Shown here piece by piece: positions 34,182-43,638 of a stretch of DNA of 64,000 nt. The first letter of the stretch is position 1; each line of letters starts with the position of its first letter. A program made the translations under genes and the position numbers. The notes under the pieces are model-generated. The model was not told where the DNA came from and searched no databases. It was given only the letters and a program-made list of their open reading frames with translations. The DNA is from Canna indica (taxonomy: Eukaryota > Streptophyta > Magnoliopsida > Zingiberales > Cannaceae), in assembly GCA_034359265.1 (NCBI GenBank), contig CP136890.1, positions 53,995,501 through 54,059,500 of the forward strand, given 5' to 3'.

Positions 34182-34685
34182 ATCGGCAGCTTTCAACATC
34201 TCGTAAAATTATACAGCCTCCTTATTCGGCAATTCAATCTGTATCGCAGGTTGTTCTTCAGTGACTTCAACTGTCGTAGTATCTGGTAGCACTACCGTCT
34301 CAGTAACTGACTCAATATTATCATTTAAATGGAATTGTCCTCCAAGACTATCCAGAATCATCGTTCTATAAGGATTAGGTGGATTGGAAGAAGAAACACC
34401 AGTATAAGGATTGCTCGATGTCCCGACTTGACGTGACTCCCCGTGATAATTCCATAGAAAATATCTTGGTGTGAATCCTTTTGTATACAGATGCATTGTG
34501 ATAGTTTCTCGTTCCAAAAATCTTATGTTCAAATATTTTCAGCACGGACATCGGATTTTATCACCACTAAGGAATTTTTGATTCGAGTAGGCGAATAATA
34601 AGAAGTAAGTTATGCCTACTCGAAATTCGTCTGTTATAGCTCCACGGTGAATTCGTTGGTACATCCTACATCGATCGCCCGACAT
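34182..34685 (-). pseudogene. TNP2 transposase N-terminal remnant (CACTA-2)
   Basis: The ATG at 34685 opens a frame with MYQR, GAITDEFRVGITYF and GDKIRCPC, the transposase-associated domain. It then meets a TGA directly after CPC and continues in the same frame (RFLERETITMHLYTKGF to MLKAADE). The catalytic and later domains are deleted. It is useful as a comparison for the lesions in CACTA-1. Confidence 0.85.
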
Positions 34686-34750
34686 GTTCTGTCAAAAAGT
34701 TGCCAATATCTTTAGGTAATGTCTTTAAATGGGATGGTCGTATTCCATTC

Positions 34751-34954
34751 GGGATTCATGTTATTTATATTGCACTTAGAATTTCTTTTAGTCATTAACT
34801 TCATTCTAAATTTTGGCAGTATCTCCCTATAGTTCTCCGAATACGCATATCATCTGGGCACGTATCGAAGAACAAGGGAGATACAAGCCAAAATTTAAAA
34901 ATGAATAATGACTAAAAGAAATAAACTAAGTGCAATATAAATAACTATGTTCCC
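34751..34954 (-). other. Leader hairpin 3 of CACTA-2
   Basis: The long inverted repeat is homologous to 4376-4585. Arms of about 95 bases begin GGGATTCATGTTATTT and end AAATAACTATGTTCCC. Read in the gene direction, the loop GCCCAGATGATATGCG is identical to CACTA-1, and the inner arm (TTGTTCTTCGATACG against TTGTTCTCCGATACG) is nearly so. Outer arms differ in sequence but still pair. Confidence 0.7.
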
Positions 34955-34955
34955 A

Positions 34956-34977
34956 AATTATCCAATTAGGGATAATT
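34956..34977 (-). other. Leader hairpin 2 of CACTA-2
   Basis: AATTATCC pairs with GGATAATT across a six-base loop. Compared with CACTA-1 one pair changed from G-C to A-T on both sides. Confidence 0.6.
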
Positions 34978-37900
34978 CAAGGATTGTACGTCGTATAAAA
35001 GATCATTTACTTCATTTACACGAACATACAACCCCCGAACGGATCTAAGGTTTTGCAAAATTAAAACTTGACTCGTCGATGCGTACGTGAAACGTATCAA
35101 CTCATCTTGATTATTTTTTAAATTTCTGGATGCCGGTGTTAGTCCACAACAGATGATTCCGCGCGAGTCAAAATTACATGGACGATTCTGACGCGCGAGT
35201 CCAAGGTCGACGATTCCAGCGCGAGCCCAAAGTGGACAATTTTAAAATTGTAATTACACCTAACTAAAATTAACCCTAGCATTTATTCTACCCTTGATTA
35301 ACTAACCCTAACATTAAAACTAACCTAAATTTAATTAATCTAACAACAAAAAAAACTTAATTAATCTACAATTAACATATAAAATCTACAATTAACACAT
35401 AATAAATCTACAATTAATAGATAATTAAGCTAAAATTAATCTACATTCAACACATAAATTCTATAAATAATAAATAATAAATAAATCTAAAAAAAATAAA
35501 ACCTAAGATTTGGGGTTAAACCCCTAATCAAACAGTAGCCGACAGCTATTGCCGGCTACTGTTCATCTGGTTGGGGCCGAGGGATTCGGCCCCAAACCCG
35601 GCACCGGCGTCTACACGTTGGCACCATTCGCTAGTGTCGACGTCTGACGTGTAGACGTCGACAGTGGTGGCGATGGAAAAAGGGGACACACGGTGGAGGG
35701 AGGCGGAGAATACCTCACGGAGAAAAAGGGGCGACGGGCCGACTGCGTAGGGTCGGAATCAACAGCGGGTGGCAACGGACGGCGAAGGCAGTAGTGAGGG
35801 AGATTGGGGCCGGCCGTTGCGCGGCGCGTGGAGGTAGATTGGGGCTCGATCGGCGAAGGCGAGGGCGGCGTCTCCGTCAACGGTGGCTCGGCGGTGAAAT
35901 CGACGGTGAGAAGGCGAAGTCGGTGGCGCACGAAGTCAACGGCGGTGGCGGCGGCGACAACTCGTTCGATAGCGGAGAGAGAAGACAATGGGGGAAAGAG
36001 GAAGGGTCGATCGGGCGCAAATACAAATAAAAAGGATTTTCACCGACGGCTCGCCAGCCGTCGAAAAACTATGGATTCATAATTTTATTATCATCGACGG
36101 CTCTCCCAGCCATCGGTGAAGAGTGTTTTAATTTTTGTGCTACATTCGTGCCATTAATTAATAAGCGACGATCGCTTCTAGCCATGACTAATGACTTATT
36201 CATATCACCAACGGCTCTAGCGCCCCCACTAAGTCATGGCTAATAACTTATCTTATTTCACGCCCCATGCACGCCATCAACTATGAGCGACGGCCCTAGG
36301 CGGCCGTATACGAGCCGCGACTAATTTGATTACATCAGCCACGGCCCCTACGGGCGTCACAAAGCTATGAATTATTCTGACGGCCGAGGCGGCCGTCGGT
36401 GATTCCCGTGACTGATGTGATATATTCTAGTAGTGATAGCATCTAGTGTTTATCTACGACTCGTTCATGATAAATATAGCATCAAATAACCTATTTCAGC
36501 ATGCGCATGGATAAACAGAGCATTAAATAATTAATCACAGCAATAATAATTTATGACAACCTATGGACAATAATTCCAGCATTTATCCAATTATTTCCAG
36601 CAATTAAATATTTAATTTCAGCATATAGAAATAAATTTCAGCATAAAAGTATGTAGGAAACCATCTAGCATATCTCGAGGCAAGTAAACAATCTACACAA
36701 AATAATAATAATCATAATTAGCACAATATCAAAATCTCTATTCCCTAAACTATGATCTCGACCATATAACGTAGATTTTTCTTGCTCTTGACCATGGCCC
36801 TTCCCTACCCAAGCATAACTTTGTTTTTTTTTTCAACTTTAAGATACCTCTTATCTAATTGTCAATGAACTAGAAATTATACCTTTTTAATTCTAGCTTC
36901 CCTCTTCCCTCACTCGGCTGACCCCTCCAATTGGGGAAAACCATCACAAGGGTGGCCCTAAGGATTTTGGGGAAACCAATTACTCGATCAAGACCTGTAT
37001 CAATTTCCCTTAAGATCATAAGCATACTTAAGGATAGATCTACAAGGATATAAGCACTCGAGGATTGGGAAAATTTTCGGCATGACCTTTCCCCTTTCCT
37101 CACCAATCGGTCGGCCCTCAAAACCACAAGAAATCCGATGTCAAACACAAGAATCAAGACATCGACGAAGAACATGACTCAAGAATCCAAGAGACGTCAT
37201 CTAACATCAAGAATCCACACGAAAAAATCTCGATTTCACCAAATCCACAAGGTTAGGCCAAGGCCTTACCCTACACATTAAGACTACTCACCTTTGATTT
37301 AATGGAAAAAGGATGAGATGAAGACGATTTCGATCTCCGGCGACGACACCAAGCCCCGGCGCCGCACCCTCTCTTTTTCTCCCTCATCTCGCCCACCTCG
37401 ATTCGCGTGCGGCTCGTCTTGAGCCGTACAACGACTAGGGGTGAGGGTTTTATATTTTTTTAATAAAAATACCCTCCTCACTTAAGTCCTCTACCTGACT
37501 CAACCCGCATCCAAATTGAGTCCCAATTTTACCCACGAACTCGGTTCTACCCCAACATGAACAAAACGTCCACGTTTAATTTTGGGTAAATTACACGGAA
37601 CCTCCCTCGACTATAGTCGATGAGCGCAAAGACTACCTAAACTACCAAGTGTGCACATAACCCCCCGCGACTACACTTTTTGTTCAAATAATTCCTCTCC
37701 GTTAGCCTGTCCGTTAGTAACTTAACGGTAAAACTTCCACGTGCACAGAACCCCCCTCCCCTGTGCCACGTGGCAGCAATCTGCATCATTCATCTCATCC
37801 GACGGCCATCACTTCTTCTTCTACCTATCCTTTACCTACATACACTCCTCCCCTTGCCCTAGAATCCCCCGCCGCAGCCGCCTCCAACTGTTGGCGTGTA

Positions 37901-38459
37901 GGCCTGGCGGGTCAAGTTATCAATCGTCTCATGGCCTGTAGGCCTGCGGGCCGAGTCACACTTGAACGTCGGGGGCGCTCGGGCCCTATACGGTATAAGA
38001 TGAAGGTGTGCCCTTCCCTTTCACCAATTGGTTTGGGGGGTCGTTGGTTTGAGGGGGAGATTGTTGAAGTCTCGGTTGGTATCAAGGAGTCAAAAATCAT
38101 TTTAGAAATGATTTTTCTCATCACATGAGAGGAAAGATATCAAATGTGAATTCAAAATATCATACTTGAAGTCTTATTCGAAAATTGGACCAAAAATCAA
38201 AGTATCGGAAAAAATGAACATTTGGAAATAACGATACTTTAAAATTTTGAGATCCAATTTCAAAAACCCATATCAAATTATATTCTTGTTGAAAAGTTTT
38301 GAAATTTTTACTGAAGAAACTAGATTTTTCAGAGAACATGTAGTTTCAAGAATCATCAAAAAATCAATTTTCTGTATTTTTTCTAAAAATAACTGAAATC
38401 TAGTTGCATTTTCATAAATAACTGAAATTTTTCAAAAGTTTTCAGTTTTCATTCAAACT

Positions 38460-39720
38460 TTCCAGATATCAAGATATAATCATTTAAAGCATGTTTATCA
38501 AGTTTGAAATGAAAATGATGTTGTTTGGTCAAAATTTTACCTTAGCATGATTTCATTCAAAAAATAAGCATTGTATCATGAAATTGCTAAGTATCAAATT
38601 CGAACATTTACTCATGGTTTTTCAATTTTAAACATATGGACACCTAACATGAGTAAATCTAAATATGTTTGTGAAGTTTGAACTCAAAATGAGATTTCTA
38701 TGTCAAATTGTTGACTTAGGTCAAACTTTTTTAATTTTGAGTCTCCTAAGATGAGCTAGTTGTCATTTTATCCATTTACACATGATTTTTCAATTTTAAC
38801 CACATGGATGTAAATCATGAGTAAGTTCAAACATGTTTATCAAGTTTCAACTCAAAATGAAGTCTTTAAGATAAAATTCTACCTAGGGCACATTTCATTC
38901 AAATAAGGTTTCATGAAATTGCCTAAGTATCAAAATTTTATCTACTCATGAGATTTCAATCAATTATTATGCAAAAATATTCATGAGCATAGAGAAATCA
39001 TTTTATCAAGAAAATAGAGATGTTATGCAAAAATTTTGCCAAAATGAAACTCATACCTCATTTCTTGAGAAATTCCAAAATTTCCACTTTCTGTCAATTT
39101 TCCTTTAGCCTTCCAAATTTTACCATTTTCTTAACTTGCAAGTAGGCTTCATTAGTATCATAATGAAATAATATACCAACTAGCAAGCTAACTTACTAAA
39201 TAGCAAAGGTTCAATGCAAAGTTTCATTCTAAAATCTTAATCTATGCTAGATAGTAGAGATTCATTTTAAAAGAGTTATCATGATATCAAAATGAATCAA
39301 AGAGATCTTAAAATATGAAATATTTAAAAAGTAAGATCTCTAAACATGTTTAATTAGTTTGGACTTAAAAGAGGTTCTCTAATGATAGATATTCACCTAG
39401 AGCAAGTTTCATTCAATAAAATTTGTCTAAATACTAAAGTTCTACCTACTCATGAGAATTCACGGATTTAACATATGATTACCATCATGAGTAAAGAGAC
39501 ACCGATAAAGCCTTGCATTTTATCATAATTTGCAAGCAATATTCATTAGTAGGATAATGAGAATATAATTACTAGCAAGTTATCATACTAAATAGCAAGG
39601 TGAAATATAAATCTTCATTTGATAATTTCAACCTAAGCTAGATAGTGAAAATTTTATTTTAAGTAAAATCGACATGAAACTAAAACAAATCGAGAGATCT
39701 CAAAATATGAAATTTTGAAA
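38460..39720. repeat. Degenerate tandem repeats inside the MULE
   Basis: Related blocks recur. One has ATGTTTATCAAGTTT followed by CTCAAAATGA (near 38490, 38670 and 38840). Another has a CATTAGTA...AATGA block followed by ACTAGCAAG and CTAAATAGCAA (near 39150 and 39545, about 390 apart). AT content is high and no frame is open. Similar spacers occur in SIRE-like internal regions, but I cannot confirm the source. Confidence 0.5.
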
Positions 39721-40105
39721 CATAAGATCTCCAACCCTTCCTATTGGTTGAAAACTGAAAGGCCACAATGAGCCTATGATTTAAAACCGCAAGGTCTCTT
39801 AGGACCATTACAGGCCACATAGGTCTCCGAAGAGATCGGGAAATCAAAATCAAAAATTATTTTATAAAACAAATCGAGAGCGCGAAGATCAACTAGAATT
39901 GAGCATATTATCATAGTCTTCAACTAAGGTAAAACAATGCAAGTTAGAAGATGATACCAGAATAGTTTGATGCCAACTTTACCTAAGGCATCAAGATGAC
40001 TTGAAGTTGCAACATCTTGGAGATTTTTTCATTTGAATCCAAGGTCAACTTCAATGATCCATTTCTCAATCATACTTCTGTGGTAACTCCCCCTACAATA
40101 GAAGA

Positions 40106-40546
40106 TAGGGTTGTCCAGTATTCGGTTCAACCCGAACCAAACTGAAAAACCGAACCGAATTTTTTGGTTCAGTTCGATTTCAACCGTTGTAGGTTCGGTT
40201 CTTTGACCCGAATCGAACCGAAATTTGGATTTCGGTTCGGATTCGGTTTTCGGAATTCGGGAACCGACCCGAACCGAAAACCGAATTAATTAAAAAATAA
40301 TATATTTTTTAAAATTTTTAATATAAATAAGTAAATTGGTATTATAAAATAATTTTTAATTTTTAACCGAATTAATTAAAATTTTGGTTTTCGGGTTGAA
40401 AACTGAACCGAACCGAATAATTTTGGTTCGGGTTAGATCAGTTTAGGTATAGTTTGGTTCGGGTTCGGGTTGGAATTCGGGTATAAAAAAAAATTTGGTT
40501 TGATGAATTTCAGTTCGATTTGGGTTGAACCGAATGGACAGCCCTA
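40106..40546. mobile_element. Non-autonomous hAT element nested in the MULE
   Basis: The 441-bp element has ends TAGGGTTGTCCA and TGGACAGCCCTA, perfect inverted repeats, and a perfect 8-bp duplication ATAGAAGA (40098-40105 and 40547-40554). Inside are many GGTTCGG and CCGAACC motifs in both orientations, which would fold into a long hairpin. No coding capacity. Confidence 0.93.
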
Positions 40547-40555
40547 ATAGAAGAT

Positions 40556-40825
40556 GAAAGTTTTGGTACCAAAATGGCTTTGGGTCCTTGGGGGTTAGAG
40601 GGCTTAGCTACCCAAAGTATTTTAACTCCACTTGGGTTCATCTTAAATGCGCAATCATATATAGCATGCCCAAAAGTACCACAATAAAACCAATGTCCAT
40701 TAAACTTCTTTTCCTTTTTGCTATGAACATGAGATTTATCATTAAAATGCTTGACATGTGAACTTTGATGAGCATGGGCATTCTTAAAGGAAATACTTTT
40801 CTTTTGAGGTTTCCTAAATGAGACA
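40556..40825 (-). pseudogene. Copia gag (zinc-knuckle) fragment inside the MULE
   Basis: Read right to left it contains KEKKFNGHWFYCGTFGHAIY then DCAF, a CCHC-type zinc knuckle in which the first Cys is replaced by Trp, followed by a PSGVK...WV linker found in the SIRE-like gag at 46720-46800. It lies directly against the right MULE terminal repeat. Confidence 0.7.
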
Positions 40826-41085
40826 TTTTAGCAAAAAATATAGTCGCGGGGGTTCTGTTCACACTTGATAGTTTATGTAGTCTTTGCGCACATCGACTAT
40901 AGTCGAGGGGGGTTCTGTGTAATTTACCCTTTAATTTATAATAGCACAAAATTTAGAGGCTTGCAATTAATTAAATACTCGGACATACCTTTTAATCGCG
41001 GCGATCTCGCGACTCATCCCGACGCGTCCTCGAATCGGCTCGCTGAATCAAACAAAATTCAAATTAGAAATTTTCGACTATTGCA

Positions 41086-41887
41086 ATCTTCCCCCCTTAA
41101 AGAAAATTCGTCCTCATATTTCAGCAAAACATAAGGACTTACCAAATCCTCAAATAAAGAGGGGTAACGCTCTCTCATGTCCTACTCCACCTCCCAAGTA
41201 GCCTCCTACCTAGTATGGTGCTCCCATCTGACCTTCACCAAGGGAATCTCATCGGATCTCAGTTTCCTGATCTGCTGGTCAAGCACCTCTACAGGTCTCT
41301 CCTCGTACGAGACTATTGTATCCACCTCAACTGGGATTGTATCCAGGTCATGCGTCGGGTAGTTATTCTCATAATTTTTCAACTTCCGGGATACATAGGC
41401 TATCACCCTGCCATACTGCATCAAGATGTAACCCAAACTGATCCGAGAGGCATCACAGTATACCACAAACCCTCCTGAACCTAAGGGTACAGCTAACACT
41501 AGTGCCAATGTTAAGCAGTCCTTGAGCTTTTGAAGGCTCTCCTCACACTTATCGTCTCAAACAAACTTGACCTTCTTCTGGGTCAAATGAGTCAATGGTG
41601 CCGCAATCCTAGAGAAATTTTTGACAAACTTTCTATAATAACTGGCCAACCCCAAGAAACTACGAATCTCTATCACACTAGTTGGCCGCCTCTAGTTATG
41701 AACTACCTCCACCTTTGCAGGGTCCACTTTCACCCCTTCCCTTGACACCATATGGCTCAGGAACCCCACGCTCTCCAACCAGAATTCGCACTTGGAGAAC
41801 TTGGCATACAGTCGATGCTCCCTAAGGGTATCCAGAACCATCCTCAAATGCTCAGAATGCTCCTCCCTTCTCCTGGAATAAACAAAG
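41086..41887 (-). pseudogene. gypsy-2 pol remnant with RNase H joined to integrase tail
   Basis: Next to the polypurine tract is a continuous frame (41206-41508) that goes from RNase H (VVYCDASRISLGYILMQYG, YVSRKLKNYENNYPTHDL) straight into the integrase C-terminus (VEVDTIVSYEERPVEVL, RWEHHTR). The connection and nearly all of integrase are missing. The reverse-transcriptase part (41692-41887, EEHSEHLRMVL, YAKFSKCEFWL) follows in another frame and is cut at VYSR by the SIRE-like element. Confidence 0.85.
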
Positions 41888-43130
41888 TGTTGATCAAATA
41901 CCCACACTAGAAGGGGGGTTAAATAGTGTTGGGTTAATTTTAAATTCGATTCGATTTCTTTTAAATCAATTCTAACTTCAACCCAAACTAAGTGTGACTA
42001 AATGATATACATTAGCAACTATGAAAAGTAATTATAAGCAATCAAACAAGGCAATACAAACACGAGAGATTGTAATGGTTCGACCAATCGCCTACTCTAC
42101 TACCTTGGCTCCACACCAAGGATTTCTAACCAATCCTTTATAGGCAATGTGTTTCCCTTTAAATACAATTGAGGACTCACTTCTCAATCCTTTGAGAATG
42201 CCTCAAATCTATTCACTTAGGCAAAACACAATTCTACAAATGAAATCCTAAGGTGTTTAACCTAGCACACCTAGCAAGCTAACAATGAGAATCAAGTTTA
42301 ATAACAAGTAAAACAACAACAAAAGGAGCTAAAGATTAAACCACACAAATGAGCTCCTTGCAAAGCCTTCAATGCCTCCAACTCTTGAAGTCGTTGAGTT
42401 TGAACCGAAGCCAGAGTCGAGGCGAGAAGAGCGCTTGAGAGGAATAAACGATCAGTGAAGCAAAAGTGTGGAAATCGAGCTTAGAAGGCATTAATCTCTC
42501 ATAGAAAGTTTCAATGAATAGTAAGAGGTCTTAAGAGAGGTTGGTGGGGGGGTATTTATAACCCCTCACTCGGTTGTGACACTCAACGAGCATTTTTCTG
42601 CCCATTGAGGTCGCCCAATCACTTGGCCGGTCGAAGGTCGGTCGATCGACCGATCAACCGATCGAGCGACTGGAGCCTTCTGCCAGCTCTGGGCTCACTT
42701 CGGTCGACCGCTGCTGCGACCGAACATGATTTGGTCGACCCACTCTGCGATCGACCAATCTTCTGGGGATTTCCAGGCATGGTTCGGTCGACCGACTCTA
42801 CGACCGAACTTGGGAATCAGCCTTTTTGTACTAATTTTTTCTCGTGAACTTCGTTTTCGGGTTCTGTTTCTGAGATTAGACTTGGATAATGTTATAATCA
42901 AGTTTGGGATATATTCCTAGGGACATATTATATGATTTCTAAATCTAACCCTAGATTTTCTATACGATCATCCTCGGAACCATTTTTGACGTTCTTTGAT
43001 CTTTCTCCAAACGAAGTTTGCACGCGTATCGCAAAGTCAACCTGAGCTCAAAACATCACAAATGCATTAGTTTCATGTTTGTTATCATCAAAATAGAGAT
43101 CGAAGCCTAAGGGCAACCCTTGGGCCAATA
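41888..43130 (-). mobile_element. 3' LTR of the SIRE-like element
   Basis: 1,243 bp, from TGTTGATCAAATACC to TTGGGCCAATA on the plus strand (the TG start of the sense strand has mutated to TA). TATA box near 42548-42562 on the minus strand (GGGTTATAAATACC). Same family as the solo LTR at 25132-26376. GATC-rich palindromic repeats at 42620-42800. Confidence 0.85.
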
Positions 43131-43409
43131 ATCTCTCCCTTTTTGATGATGACAAACAAAATATGAAATTTATCAATTTAAAATATACATTTGTGAGTTC
43201 TTCGGTAAGCCAAATAGAATACTAACATAAGTTAACAAATACTCACCCTATCAACATGCATATCAAGCTTATAACTCCCCCTATCTATATGCATCATCAA
43301 ACAAATGTGACCTTGTCTTTTCTCCCCCTTTTGACATCAATCAAAAAGGGCAAGAATCAAGGTACTATATTAGTATTCTGTGGATTTCTAAGTCTGTCGA
43401 AGTTACTAT

Positions 43410-43505
43410 CAACATGCTTGGCCAATCGAAGGTCGATCGACCAACTGATCGACCGCCCGAGCGACCGGAGACTTATGCCAGTTTTGGGCTCACTTCCTAC
43501 TGTGT
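43410..43505 (-). repeat. LTR-derived segment inside the SIRE-like internal region
   Basis: About 90 bases (GGTCGATCGACC repeats, then GGAGACTTATGCCAGTTTTG and GGGCTCACTTC) duplicate the LTR stretch at about 42610-42705. They lie between the RNase H end and the 3' LTR, where no LTR sequence is expected. Confidence 0.7.
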
Positions 43506-43638
43506 AAGCCTATAGAAGACAAACATCGATAAGTCGCAAAGCCCCACTAAAAGGCATTACATAAGTGTGATGATACCATATAAAATGCAATTTTTCAAAA
43601 GACATGCAAATTTTGAAAACTTAAGCATTCGGCAAAGT

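Larger units (their letters stand above)
31944..36435 (-). mobile_element. CACTA-2: internally deleted CACTA element
   Basis: The left end reads CACACCTAGAATTGTC, a diverged CACTACTAG terminus, and the right end TTCTAGTAGTG; both are flanked by ATA (31941-31943 and 36436-36438). Length is 4,492 bp. Subterminal GACGGC-type repeats occupy 31965-32240 and 36045-36410. On the minus strand the order is: leader with three hairpins, the first 140 or so codons of TNP2, a deletion junction with filler, and a TNPA-like gene. It is a non-autonomous derivative, though it may still supply a TNPA-like product. Confidence 0.9.
37584..40929. mobile_element. Mutator-like element (MULE) with retrotransposon cargo
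   Basis: Terminal inverted repeats of about 90 bp start GGGTAAATTACAC and share GACTATAGTCGATG and GCGCAAAGACTAC. They are flanked by a 9-bp duplication, TTTAATTTT (37575-37583) and TTTAATTTA (40930-40938). No MURA-type transposase is present. The interior is AT-rich degenerate repeats, a copia gag fragment and a hAT insertion. It is a non-autonomous MULE carrying retrotransposon rather than host-gene sequence. It entered the gypsy-2 LTR. Confidence 0.88.
30803..41085 (-). mobile_element. Long LTR of gypsy-2, split by two DNA transposons
   Basis: The outer ends are TGTCACGTTCTAACTC (30803) and CGACTATTGCA (41085). On the minus strand the polypurine tract AAGGGGGGAAGAT lies directly before the LTR start. 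Removing CACTA-2 (31944-36435) and the MULE (37584-40929) leaves about 2.4 kb. A related LTR starts at 61860 with TGTCACACCCCAACTC. The pieces between insertions (36436-37583 and 40930-41085) carry no genes. Confidence 0.8.

Noticed and set aside
35794..36082. Overlapping Arg/Gly-rich frames near 35800
   Set aside because: They lie in the GC-rich leader of CACTA-2 on the strand opposite to its genes.
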